From the NCBI GenBank assembly GCA_019245115.1, contig JAFARZ010000005.1:1-64000 (forward strand): a stretch of DNA of 64,000 nt. The letters are read 5' to 3'. Position numbers and translations under genes: made by a program. Each line of letters starts with the position of its first letter. The stretch's first letter is position 1. Source of the stretch: Streptosporangiaceae bacterium. Lineage in GTDB: Bacteria > Actinomycetota > Actinomycetes > Streptosporangiales > Streptosporangiaceae. The notes below the pieces were generated by a model, which made no database searches, was not told where the DNA came from, and worked only from the letters and a program-made list of their open reading frames with translations. Of the stretch, positions 17,480 through 25,509 are shown one piece after another.

Positions 17480-18394
17480 CTAGTCGGGCGAGCGGCCCAC
17501 GAAATCAAGCTGGTGAGCGATGTATACCAGCTCACCCGCAGCCAGCTGCCGACCGCGCACGGCCAGCCAGTCGGCCAGGTCCGCCGGTTCCACCTGATCC
17601 TGGCGACTCCGCAACGCGTTCTCGATCGTGCCAAGGATGCTGCGCAGGAAGTAAGCCTCATCGCCCGGGTAGTTCCCATCCGGGTCGGCGCTTACGACCC
17701 AGTCCGACGACCCGGCCGCCAGCGCGGGCACCCCCGCGGCCCGCAGGTAGTGGAACAGGCGACGGCCCGTCCGGCTCTCCCCGGCCGGCCGGCCATAGCG
17801 AAAGCGCTCATCCATGTCGCGGTGGTAGGCCCGCATGACCCGGTCGTCGCTGGGGTGGCCGGGCGCGAAGATGCTCTCGCCGTCGTAATTGATGGTGAAC
17901 CAGTAGACGCCGCCGGGAACCAGCAATCGCAACAATCCGGGCAGGACGGCCGGCACGTCCACCAGGTCCAGGACAGCGTTGGCGATCAGCACATCGGCCA
18001 GCGGCCCGTGAGCGGCCTCCAGGTACCTGCCGAGCTCGGCGTGCACCAGGCGCACCCGCAGATCACCCACCCGCAGCCCATCCGGCAGCGGGCCGCTGCG
18101 CAGGCCCCGCGCGGCCGCCCAATCGCACAGCCACCGGCGAGAACAATCCAGCAGCTGCCGATCCGCGTCCAGCAAGATGTACTCGCCAAGGCCGACCACG
18201 CCCCAGTCCATCAGGCGGGCCACCATCGTTCCCAGGCCAGCGCCAACCTCCAGCACCCGCGGCGCGCCCGCGGGCATGAGGCGGCGCAACCCGGCCAGCA
18301 CATGCCGGTTGAGCGCCCGGTCATCCACCGTCGTCTTCGCGGCCAGGTAACGGGCATAGCCGGAGGTCATCGGAGCTTCGTCGAAGCAAGTCAT
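17480..18394 (-). CDS. class I SAM-dependent methyltransferase
   Basis: Protein of 304 residues when started at ATG 18394, which overlaps the stop of the upstream methyltransferase gene (ATGA); an in-frame extension to 18454 is possible but less likely. The SAM-binding motif RVLEVGAGLGTMVARL is near residues 44-60, an acidic motif II LLDADRQLL follows, and LIANAVLDLVDVPAVLPGLLRLLVPGG gives motifs III-IV. The C-terminal part has a YPGDEAYFLRSIL segment typical of a family found beside PTPS-like genes. Substrate unknown. With its neighbour it makes a two-methyltransferase operon. Confidence 0.85.
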   Translation of the reverse strand: MTCFDEAPMTSGYARYLAAKTTVDDRALNRHVLAGLRRLMPAGAPRVLEVGAGLGTMVARLMDWGVVGLGEYILLDADRQLLDCSRRWLCDWAAARGLRSGPLPDGLRVGDLRVRLVHAELGRYLEAAHGPLADVLIANAVLDLVDVPAVLPGLLRLLVPGGVYWFTINYDGESIFAPGHPSDDRVMRAYHRDMDERFRYGRPAGESRTGRRLFHYLRAAGVPALAAGSSDWVVSADPDGNYPGDEAYFLRSILGTIENALRSRQDQVEPADLADWLAVRGRQLAAGELVYIAHQLDFVGRSPD

Positions 18395-19185
18395 TGCTTC
18401 TCGGCTACCATCGCGAACTTGCGCACCCGCCCGCCGCTGAGCCATTCGCTCCACAGCTGATGGGCGGTGATCAGCTCGGCGGTGGCCTGCGTCCCGATCT
18501 GGGCGGCGATCTGAGGTGAATCAGCTTGGTAACAGCGCAACAGCGCTGCCGCCATCGTGTGATGGGCGGAGCTGTACTCCTGCCGCCAGGTCACGGCCAG
18601 CCCTACGTTGCGCAGCACGCCGGTCAATTCCGCCAGCTCGATGGGCCAGACCGTATCCGCGCCGGGCATCCGCGCCCGCTCCCGCTGGGTGAGCGGCCGG
18701 CCTTCCTCGACCGTGAACGCGAAACGCCCGCCCGGCTCCAGCACACGCGTCACCTCACCCATCAGGGCATCCTTGTCCGGGAAGGCCAGCATCGTCTCCA
18801 GCAGGAATATCACCTCGAAGCGGCCCTCGGGCAGCGGCGGGAGGTGAGCTTGCTCGAAGCGGCAGGGAAGACTCCCGGCCAGCTGCCGGGCGGTGGCCAG
18901 CGCGGTGGCGGAGTGATCGACACCCAGGTAGTCGCATCCCGAGTCCGCCGTGATCATCCGGCCCGGGCCGGCCACCCCGCAGCACAGGTCGAGCACCGAG
19001 ACGCCGGGGCCGACCCGGGCCTGGTGAGCCAGCCTCCTGACCTCGGCCGCACGCATGAAGCTCTCCTGGCCGACATACTCGCCCGCGGGGTAGGCGGTCG
19101 CCCGGGCCCGCTCCAGCGCCGTCAGGAATGGCGCTCGCTGATCCTGTCTCACATCAGATCCCGAACGTCTCAGGCCGAACCGCAT
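18391..19185 (-). CDS. class I SAM-dependent methyltransferase
   Basis: Protein of 264 residues or slightly fewer (an in-frame GTG at residue 12 is an alternative). Motif I VSVLDLCCGVAGPGRMI is near 63-79, YLGVDHSATALATAR near 86-100, and the LEPGGRFAFTVEEG block gives the post-motif strand. The AYPAGEYVGQESFM stretch before motif I is characteristic of a small-molecule methyltransferase subfamily. It is the first gene of the pair ending at 17480 and is transcribed away from the GT4 gene across a 60-bp gap, so a shared promoter region is likely. Confidence 0.85.
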   Translation of the reverse strand: MRFGLRRSGSDVRQDQRAPFLTALERARATAYPAGEYVGQESFMRAAEVRRLAHQARVGPGVSVLDLCCGVAGPGRMITADSGCDYLGVDHSATALATARQLAGSLPCRFEQAHLPPLPEGRFEVIFLLETMLAFPDKDALMGEVTRVLEPGGRFAFTVEEGRPLTQRERARMPGADTVWPIELAELTGVLRNVGLAVTWRQEYSSAHHTMAAALLRCYQADSPQIAAQIGTQATAELITAHQLWSEWLSGGRVRKFAMVAEKQ

Positions 19186-19245
19186 CCACTGCTGCCACGT
19201 ACTACCTTGTATGACTTATGACGGATCGGCGGCGGGTGTGGTTCA

Positions 19246-20376
19246 GTGCGGGTCCACGTAGTAGTCCCCGAGGAGTTCGATAATCCCGGCCTGCCTACCG
19301 GTGGCAACATCTATGACCGGAGGATCTGCGCCGGGCTGGCCGAGGCCGGCTGGGAGGTGCTGGTCGCGACCGTCGCCGCGCCGTGGCCGGTACCCAGTCT
19401 GGGCGCCCGCGCCGACCTGGCCCGCATCGTTTCCGCCATCCCCGACGGTGAGACCGTCCTGATCGACGGGCTCATCGCCTCGCCGACCGCCGCGCAGTTG
19501 CTGCCACACACCGGACGGATCCGAATGACGGTGCTGCTGCACATGCCTCTGGCAACCGCCCTCGACACACACCATGATGCCAGCGCGGAGCGCTCCGAAC
19601 AGGCCGTGCTCCGCGCGGCCACCGGCGTGGTCGTTACCAGCGAATGGACCCGCCAGCAGGTCCTGACCCGATACGCGATCCCGGCCTGCCGGGTGCATGT
19701 CGCCCGGCCGGGCGCCGATCGGGTCGCTGCCCCCGCCCGGCCCGTCCGCGGCCACCTGATCTGCGTCGGAGTCCTCGGCCCCCACAAGGGGCAGGACCTC
19801 CTCGTCGAGGCACTCGCCGGCGTCGCTGACCAGGACTGGCATTGCCTGCTGGCCGGATCGCTCGACCGTCATCCGGACTTCGTCGAACAATTGCGGACCC
19901 GTATCGCGCGCCTCGGCTACGGCCACCGCGTCCGGCTCAGCGGCGTCCTGGCCGGCGCGGCGCTCAGCCACGCGTATACCACCGCCGACCTGCTCGTCGC
20001 GCCGTCCCGCTCGGAGACCTACGGCATGACCGTCACCGAAGCGCTCGCCCACGGCCTGCCCGTCATAGCGGCCGCCGTCGGCGGGCTGCCCGAAGCGCTC
20101 GGCTTCAGCGCCGATGGCACCCGCCCCGGCCAGCTGGTCCCTCCCGGCGATCCGGCTGCGCTCGCCGCCGCGCTCGGCGACTGGCTGGGCGACGAGCGCC
20201 ACCGGCAGCGGCTACGGGCCGCCGCACGACAGCGGCGGTGGACCCTGCGCGGCTGGGAACAGACCACGCAAGAGATAGCGAACGCACTGACCGCCAGAAC
20301 CGCCGAACAGGATGAAGGAGCGTCCGATGACAATCAGGACCGAGAGCCGCATAACAATCGCCAGCAGCGCCGGTGA
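19246..20376 (+). CDS. GT4 family glycosyltransferase
   Basis: Protein of 376 residues with a GT-B fold. GTG start 19246 gives a strand (RVHVVVPEEFDNPGLPTGGN) with the N-terminal glycine loop. The C-terminal nucleotide-sugar part has LICVGVLGPHKGQDLLVEAL near 170-189, DLLVAPSRSETYGMTVTEALAHGLPVIAA near 251-280 with the conserved E-x7-E pattern, and GLPEALG. These are retaining enzymes using GDP- or UDP-sugars. It probably adds the sugar in the PTPS-linked locus. Its 3' end overlaps the following SRPBCC gene by 50 bp. Confidence 0.9.
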   Translation: MRVHVVVPEEFDNPGLPTGGNIYDRRICAGLAEAGWEVLVATVAAPWPVPSLGARADLARIVSAIPDGETVLIDGLIASPTAAQLLPHTGRIRMTVLLHMPLATALDTHHDASAERSEQAVLRAATGVVVTSEWTRQQVLTRYAIPACRVHVARPGADRVAAPARPVRGHLICVGVLGPHKGQDLLVEALAGVADQDWHCLLAGSLDRHPDFVEQLRTRIARLGYGHRVRLSGVLAGAALSHAYTTADLLVAPSRSETYGMTVTEALAHGLPVIAAAVGGLPEALGFSADGTRPGQLVPPGDPAALAAALGDWLGDERHRQRLRAAARQRRWTLRGWEQTTQEIANALTARTAEQDEGASDDNQDREPHNNRQQRR

Positions 20377-20800
20377 GGTGTGGGCGTATGTCTGTGACGT
20401 CGGACGCTGGCCGGAGTGGGCGCCAACGGTTCTCGAATGCCGGGTTCGCGGCGGAGCTGAGCTTCAGCCCGGCTCGCAGGTGGACCAGCGGGCCAAGGAC
20501 CTGTGGTGGACTCACAACCGGAGCCAGGAAGTGACCGCGGTGGAGGCGCCGCGCCACGTGGCGTTCGCCGGGACAATGGGTGCGTCCCCGGCGCGCTGGG
20601 GAATGGAACTCCAGCCGGCGGACGATGGGCAGACCGACGCCATGATGTGGATTGAGGTCGATCTCGCGGGCATCATGCGCGTGATGCCCGGCCTTCTCAA
20701 GGGCAGAATCCAGCGTGTGAGCGATCTCGAGATGGCGTCGATCAAGGCCGCGGTCGAGGCCGAGGCCGAGGCCGCTGCCCGGGAAGACGCGGCGTCCTAG
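20327..20800 (+). CDS. SRPBCC (polyketide-cyclase/START-fold) family protein
   Basis: Protein of 157 residues with the helix-grip fold for binding hydrophobic small molecules. ITIASSAGEVWAYVCDVGRWPEWAPTV at the start is the standard family motif, and the long C-terminal helix follows PGLLKGRIQRVSDLEMASIKAAVE. ATG 20327 is preferred over 20312 because AAGGAG lies at the right distance before it. It overlaps the GT4 gene and is followed directly by a methyltransferase whose ATG comes right after its stop codon. Function unknown; it may bind a lipid or a pathway intermediate. Confidence 0.8.
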   Translation: MTIRTESRITIASSAGEVWAYVCDVGRWPEWAPTVLECRVRGGAELQPGSQVDQRAKDLWWTHNRSQEVTAVEAPRHVAFAGTMGASPARWGMELQPADDGQTDAMMWIEVDLAGIMRVMPGLLKGRIQRVSDLEMASIKAAVEAEAEAAAREDAAS

Positions 20801-21499
20801 ATGGGTGACCCTACGCGAGAGCACCTGATCGAGACATACCGCAAGAAGGCGAAGCACTACGACATCACCTCCCGGCTCTACCCCGCGCCCGGCTACCCCC
20901 AGCGGGCACAACGCCTCCGGGCCGTGCAAGCGCTCGGCCTTCGCGCGGGTGACAGCGTGGTCGACATCGCATGCGGTACTGGCCTGAACTTCCCGCTGAT
21001 TGAGGAGGCGATCGGTCCTGACGGCCGGATCGTCGGCGTCGATCTGACCGACGCGATGCTCGCCCAAGCCCAGGATCGGATAGAGACGAACGGCTGGAGC
21101 AATATCAGCCTCGTGCAGGCCGACGCGGCCGAGTTCGACTTCCCAGCCGAGGTCGACGCGATCCTGTCCACGTACGCCCTGTCGCAGGTGCCCGAGTGCG
21201 CAGAGGTCATCGCCCACGGCGCCGCGGCCCTCTCCGGAGGCGGACGCTGGGTCGTGCTGGATCTCAAGGTTCCCGACAACACGCCTGGGTGGCTAGGGCA
21301 GCTCGGAACCGCACTTGTGCGGCCTTTCGCCGCCATAGACGAGTGGATCATGCGCCGTCCGTGGGAGGTGATTCGCGCAGCCATGCAGGAAGAACTGGCC
21401 GATCTCTCCTGGACCGAGTTGTTCTTCGGAACCGCCTTCCTCGCTGCCGGGGCGGGAGCGTTTCCGTGCGACGATGACAGCAATGGACTCTTACGTTGA
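20801..21499 (+). CDS. class I SAM-dependent methyltransferase (UbiE-like)
   Basis: Protein of 232 residues. Motif I VVDIACGTGLNFPLIEEAIG is near 50-69, then RIVGVDLTDAMLAQAQDRI, and AILSTYALSQVPECAEVI for motif II-III. The UbiE/Coq5-type layout indicates a C- or O-methyltransferase for a quinone- or lipid-like substrate. The start codon follows the SRPBCC stop codon with no gap, and the 3' end overlaps the AraC gene by 26 bp, so these are co-transcribed. Confidence 0.85.
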   Translation: MGDPTREHLIETYRKKAKHYDITSRLYPAPGYPQRAQRLRAVQALGLRAGDSVVDIACGTGLNFPLIEEAIGPDGRIVGVDLTDAMLAQAQDRIETNGWSNISLVQADAAEFDFPAEVDAILSTYALSQVPECAEVIAHGAAALSGGGRWVVLDLKVPDNTPGWLGQLGTALVRPFAAIDEWIMRRPWEVIRAAMQEELADLSWTELFFGTAFLAAGAGAFPCDDDSNGLLR

Positions 21500-22316
21500 G
21501 CGTCCGCCGTTGCCGGGATTGGCGGGGGTGGTGCGGACCGTCTGGATCCAGCGCACCGGTGGGGCGGCGTATGTGCAACGGCACCTGCCCACGGGCGGGG
21601 TTGAGATCCACTTTCCGATCGGCGGCCAGCCCCAACTGGTTGGCCCGCTGACCGGTCCGGAGATCGAGGTCATTCCCGCGCACACCACCATCGTGGGCGT
21701 GCGGTTCCAGCCAGGGACCGCGCCGCCCCTGCCCACGGTGCTCGACGACCTGGCGGACCAGCGCCTTGGCCTGGCGGAGCTATGGGGAAGCTCGGTGGAC
21801 CGCCTGGTGGAGGCGATGGCCGGGGCCGGGACGCCCGAACGGGCGCTCATATTCTTGCAGGCCCACCTTCTTCGGGAATTTCGACGTGCGGTCCCCGTGG
21901 ATCCGCTGGTGGGCGAAGCCGCGAAGGCACTGATGCCCTGGTACCCGATCAGCATCGACACCCTCGCCACTCACCTGGCACTGTCCGTCAGCCAGCTGCG
22001 CCGCCGCTGCCTGCACGCAGTCGGGGTGAGTCCCAAGGTCCTCCAGCGGACGTTGCGTTTTCAGGGCTTCCTCGCGCTGGCTCAGGCCGGCGCCACCGCC
22101 TCGGGCCGGCGTGGTGGGGACGACATGGCGGGACTGGCGGTTGACGTGGGGTACGCCGACCAGGCCCACCTCAGCCGGGAATGCCTTCGCCTGACTGGCC
22201 TCACCCCGCGCCAGCTCCTCGGCGGCAGCGTCGACCGGTGCGCGTGTGGCCATGAGCATTCGGCCTCCTATGAGCCCTTCCTTGCCACCCGTAGCAGGCC
22301 GCCACTGCGAACCTGA
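21474..22316 (+). CDS. AraC family transcriptional regulator
   Basis: Protein of 280 residues with an N-terminal effector domain of the type common in actinobacterial AraC regulators (LPTGGVEIHFPIGG, and GVRFQPGTAPPLP near 80-92). The C-terminal double helix-turn-helix has ISIDTLATHLALSVSQLRRRCLHAVGVSPK near 160-190 and AVDVGYADQAHLSRECLRLTGLTPRQLLGG near 222-251. It probably controls the adjoining FAD-oxidase and epimerase genes or the upstream methyltransferase operon (inference from position). The ATG at 21474 or 21483 can both serve as start. Confidence 0.9.
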   Translation: MTAMDSYVERPPLPGLAGVVRTVWIQRTGGAAYVQRHLPTGGVEIHFPIGGQPQLVGPLTGPEIEVIPAHTTIVGVRFQPGTAPPLPTVLDDLADQRLGLAELWGSSVDRLVEAMAGAGTPERALIFLQAHLLREFRRAVPVDPLVGEAAKALMPWYPISIDTLATHLALSVSQLRRRCLHAVGVSPKVLQRTLRFQGFLALAQAGATASGRRGGDDMAGLAVDVGYADQAHLSRECLRLTGLTPRQLLGGSVDRCACGHEHSASYEPFLATRSRPPLRT

Positions 22317-22318
22317 CC

Positions 22319-23698
22319 TTGCTGGAATTGTTCAAGACCCGTCGTCACGCCGTTCATAGTCTCGGATTCGTGTCCCGCCTAGCCAAGTTCCGCACCTCAC
22401 TCGACGGCGAGTTGTTCAGCCCTGACTCGCCGGGCTATGAAGCGATCCGCCGCCCGGTCAACGCCGCGTACCGGGAGGTGCGTCCCCGGCTCGTGGTTGC
22501 TTGCCGCTCCGTCTCGGACGTTGTCGGCGCCATGACATACGCGACAGCCACCGGGGACCGAATCGCCCCGCGGGGCGGGGGGCACTGCTTCGCGGGCCGG
22601 TCGTCGACGGACGGGATCGTGCTCGACCTGTCTGGCCTCGGTGGAATCAGCGTGGCCGATGACCGGGTCGCCACGATCGGAGCCGGCGCCCGCCTGGGAC
22701 AGGTGTACACGGCGCTGCACGCCTGCGGCCAGACCCTGCCCGCCGGGTGCGGTCCCACCGTCGGCATCACCGGCCTGACCCTGGGCGGCGGGATAGGCCT
22801 GCTCGGGCGCAAGCACGGGCTGACCTGCGACCGCCTCGTCGGCGCACAGGTCGTGCTCGCAGACGGAAGCGTCGTGGATTGCGATCATGACCATGAACCA
22901 GACTTGTTCTGGGGTCTCCGTGGCTCGGGCGGCGGCCAGTTCGGCGTGGTCACCTCACTGCGGTTCGGCACCGTCTCTGAGCCGGTGACCACCCGCATCG
23001 AGGCGCACTGGCCGGACATCGCGCTCGCGGAACTCGCCGCCGCCTGGCAAGCCTGGGCACCGGACGCCCCGGACGGACTCACCGTAAACCTCACCCTTAC
23101 CTCTGAGCCCGGCGCGCCTGTCCAGGCCACCCTCTTCGGCGCTGCTACTCTCCAGGAGAGACCGGCCCGGGAGCTGCTGCAGGAGTTCGCCGACCAGGCG
23201 GGCGTGGCCCCTGTGATCGAGTTGCGCACCGGCCTGCCCTACCAGGATCTGAAACACACCTTCGCCGACCTGGACCCGCGGGATCTGCCCGGACGCGCCC
23301 TGCGGATCCGGTCGGAGTTCTTTTCCCGCGCGATGTCCGACCGCACCCTCGCATCGCTGCTAACCGAGCTCGGCGGCCCACGGTCCGTGGGCCGGCGGCA
23401 GCTCTCGTTCACCGCGATGGGCGGGGCCTACAACCGGGTCGCCGGGGACGCCACCGCGTTTGCCCACCGCGGCGAACGCTTCCTGCTCGAGCACATCGCC
23501 GACGCGGCCGACCCGTGGGCCGACCGTTCCTGGGCGACCGCCCACGCCGACGGGTCGGGGCGTGTCTACCCGAATTTCCCCGACCCCGCGCTCGAGGACT
23601 GGGCCGCGGCGTACCACGCGGGCAACTACCGTCGGCTGGCTGCGGTCAAGAAGGCCTACGACCCGCACCGGTTCTTCGACTTCCCCCAAGCCATCTGA
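22319..23698 (+). CDS. FAD-linked berberine-bridge-type oxidase
   Basis: Protein of 459 residues from TTG 22319, or 442 from GTG 22370, which looks equally good. The PCMH FAD-binding domain has the covalent-flavin histidine in APRGGGHCFAGRSST (His89 from TTG) and ITGLTLGGGIGLLGRKHGLTCD. The Cys expected for a second flavin bond is not in the usual place. The C-terminal BBE segment is clear (RVYPNFPDPALEDWAAAYHAGN, KKAYDPHRFFDFPQ). Such enzymes oxidise sugars, lactones or secondary metabolites using O2. It starts 3 bp after the AraC gene and is followed by an epimerase gene. Confidence 0.85.
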   Translation: MLELFKTRRHAVHSLGFVSRLAKFRTSLDGELFSPDSPGYEAIRRPVNAAYREVRPRLVVACRSVSDVVGAMTYATATGDRIAPRGGGHCFAGRSSTDGIVLDLSGLGGISVADDRVATIGAGARLGQVYTALHACGQTLPAGCGPTVGITGLTLGGGIGLLGRKHGLTCDRLVGAQVVLADGSVVDCDHDHEPDLFWGLRGSGGGQFGVVTSLRFGTVSEPVTTRIEAHWPDIALAELAAAWQAWAPDAPDGLTVNLTLTSEPGAPVQATLFGAATLQERPARELLQEFADQAGVAPVIELRTGLPYQDLKHTFADLDPRDLPGRALRIRSEFFSRAMSDRTLASLLTELGGPRSVGRRQLSFTAMGGAYNRVAGDATAFAHRGERFLLEHIADAADPWADRSWATAHADGSGRVYPNFPDPALEDWAAAYHAGNYRRLAAVKKAYDPHRFFDFPQAI

Positions 23699-23713
23699 CT
23701 ACGAGGTGATCCG

Positions 23714-24634
23714 ATGATCCTCATCACCGGCGGGCTGGGCATGATCGGCGCCCACACCGCCCGCGCGCTCACCGACCTCGGGCACGACGTCGTCGTCACC
23801 GCGCACCGCCAGACCGCGGTACCGTCGTTCCTCGCCGGCCGGGTCACCGTGGAACCCCTGGACGTCACCGACCGGGACGCCCTGCTCGCCCTGGCTGGCC
23901 GCCACGACGTCAGCGACATCGTCCACCTCGCCGGCAGCATCCCCGGGAAAGACCCGGTCGGCTTCTTCCGCACCGACACGACAGGACTCCTCAACGCGCT
24001 GGACGCCGCCCGCGCCTGGGGCATCCGCAGATTCGCCGTGGCCAGCAGCCTCGGCGTCTACATCGGCCGGGCCGAGACCCGCTGGCACGAGGAGCTCGCG
24101 CTGCCCGCCGCGGACCTGCCGCACCTGATCATCGCCTTCAAGAAGGCCGCCGAGCCACTCACCACGCACAGCCTGCAGGGCAGCGGCGTCCAGCCGGTCG
24201 TGCTGCGGATCGGGACCATCTGGGGACCGCTCGTCGACCCCGAGTCACCGTTTTTCCACATACCGCCCTACATCAGCACCGTGCTCCGCGGCCGGCAGCC
24301 GCGGCCGCTGCACGCCGACGACGGCTTTGACTGCTGCTACGCACCCGACGCCGGCCGCGCGATCGCCCTCCTGATGACCGCGCAAACCCTGCGGCACGAC
24401 ACCTACAACGTCTCCAGCGGCCGGCCGGCCACCAACCGCGAATTCGCGGACGCCTTGCAAGCGATCACCCCTGGTATGCGGCTCGGTCTCTTGCCCGGAC
24501 GGCAGCATGGCCCTGGCGAAGATCCCTATCTCGACATCACCCGGCTCACCCGCGACACCGGCTTCACGCCAGCCTTCGACGTCGCCACGGCGGTCGCCGA
24601 CTACATCAAGTGGCGCGCCAGCAACCCCCGCTGA
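23714..24634 (+). CDS. NAD-dependent epimerase/dehydratase family protein
   Basis: Extended short-chain dehydrogenase of 306 residues. The dinucleotide motif is TGGLGMIGAH near 5-14, the DVTDRDAL strand gives the adenine pocket, and VHLAGSIPGKDPVGFF follows. Where the catalytic Tyr-x3-Lys normally lies the protein has LIIAFKKAAEPL; the Lys-Glu spacing is kept but the Tyr appears to be Ile. That makes a classical epimerase activity uncertain. It lies 15 bp after the FAD-oxidase gene and probably shares its transcript. A strong hairpin follows downstream. Confidence 0.8.
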   Translation: MILITGGLGMIGAHTARALTDLGHDVVVTAHRQTAVPSFLAGRVTVEPLDVTDRDALLALAGRHDVSDIVHLAGSIPGKDPVGFFRTDTTGLLNALDAARAWGIRRFAVASSLGVYIGRAETRWHEELALPAADLPHLIIAFKKAAEPLTTHSLQGSGVQPVVLRIGTIWGPLVDPESPFFHIPPYISTVLRGRQPRPLHADDGFDCCYAPDAGRAIALLMTAQTLRHDTYNVSSGRPATNREFADALQAITPGMRLGLLPGRQHGPGEDPYLDITRLTRDTGFTPAFDVATAVADYIKWRASNPR

Positions 24635-24690
24635 AGGAGCACACATGCTTGACCCGACGTGCTGATCACCCGCATTCCTGGTGCTGAACC

Positions 24691-24730
24691 GACGACACGC
24701 CGAGGTTGGGGCCCCTCCCGGCGTGTCGTC
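24691..24730. terminator. 12-bp stem hairpin after the epimerase gene
   Basis: GACGACACGCCG (24691-24702) and CGGCGTGTCGTC (24719-24730) form a perfect 12-bp stem with a 16-base loop, 57 bp after the epimerase stop. It is a likely factor-independent terminator although no T-run follows. Confidence 0.65.
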
Positions 24731-24744
24731 GCCGTATTCCTAGC

Positions 24745-24828
24745 CGTGCAGCTTTTGTCCCTTTCGCCGGATTCGCTGGGCAGATTTTCGTGGTTAATCC
24801 GGGCCTGGTGGTTACTTTTGTGCAGCAT
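24745..24828 (-). repeat. R1 core: 84-bp segment shared with the two 233-bp miniature elements
   Basis: The reverse strand matches 32674-32757 at about 74 of 84 positions and also matches 60146-60229, with no gaps. All three read as an open frame starting ATG-(C/G)TG-CAC-AAA-AGT and ending AAA-AGC-TGC-ACG. Only the core is present here: the flanks with the terminal inverted repeats are missing or unrecognisable. Confidence 0.75.
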
Positions 24829-24928
24829 GTGCGCGTTCCGAAACAAATCGAGTCTGCGGCGTGTCGTGGCGGGTGCCGATTTTGTCCAGATATGACCGTT
24901 ATGTGACGGCGGCTGCGGTGGACGACGT

Positions 24929-25001
24929 GGAAGAAAAGAGCTTCGCGGAAGGTAGGGCGCCGGTTTCCGGCACCTTTTCTTCCAAAGGGCTCTTTTCTTC
25001 C
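24929..25001. repeat. R2 nested-hairpin repeat, copy 1
   Basis: 73 bp. The outer arms GGAAGAAAAGAGC and GCTCTTTTCTTCC pair perfectly over 13 bp. An inner stem GCGCCGG/CCGGCAC encloses TTT. Related copies lie at 36615-36684, 44011-44083 and 48699-48771. Confidence 0.8.
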
Positions 25002-25298
25002 CACTGAAGGATGGCCCATGTGTCCGCTATGTATCGATATGCATACTTCACCCAGGCTGTTCAGCGCACTCTAGCAAAGACGACATGCCCAACATGCCGC
25101 AAACGCACGTTATTTTGGCACGCGCACCCCGTGCTACAAATCCACCACGAAGCGTATATCCACCACGCCAGTCGTGGCATCACCGGACAGCTACGGTCGG
25201 CCAGGCGAGCGTAATTCACCGGTACTGCCCCTCATGACCGACATGTCATCCTGTAATGCTGAACCCAAGCCTAATATAGGGACGCCAAATAGTAATAG

Positions 25299-25317
25299 CG
25301 ACATGTGTGTCATGTCG
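25299..25317. promoter_or_regulatory. operator-like inverted repeat
   Basis: CGACATG and CATGTCG are perfect 7-bp arms around a 5-base spacer, about 190 bp upstream of the DUF1345-like gene. It may be a regulator binding site or a chance palindrome. Confidence 0.3.
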
Positions 25318-25509
25318 AGTGACAAGTCGAACGAAGATACGACTGTGTGCGCCTGCCGTGGGAGCGCGAGGTCAGATAACAGCCTCTCCGCTGTAGGGAA
25401 TGGCACATTCACTACAGGGGGACGTGATCTGCGGACGTAGCGTGAGCCGACTCGTTGCCGGTAGCTCGTCGGCACCCATCGTGACCGGCCCGCCGGCCAC
25501 ACTGGTGTG

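Larger units (their letters stand above)
24635..25506. other. 870-bp repeat-bearing intergenic region
   Basis: No gene is supported. The region contains a terminator-like hairpin (24691-24730), a reverse-strand copy of the 84-bp core shared with the two miniature elements (24745-24828), one copy of the 73-bp nested-hairpin repeat (24929-25001), and an inverted repeat CGACATG-5-CATGTCG at 25299-25317. The stretch 25010-25400 is less GC-rich than its surroundings. Its short open frames look non-coding. Confidence 0.6.

Noticed and set aside
25055-25075. GCACTCTAG resembling the right end of the miniature element
   Set aside because: Only about 9 bases match and no partner end is found at the right distance.
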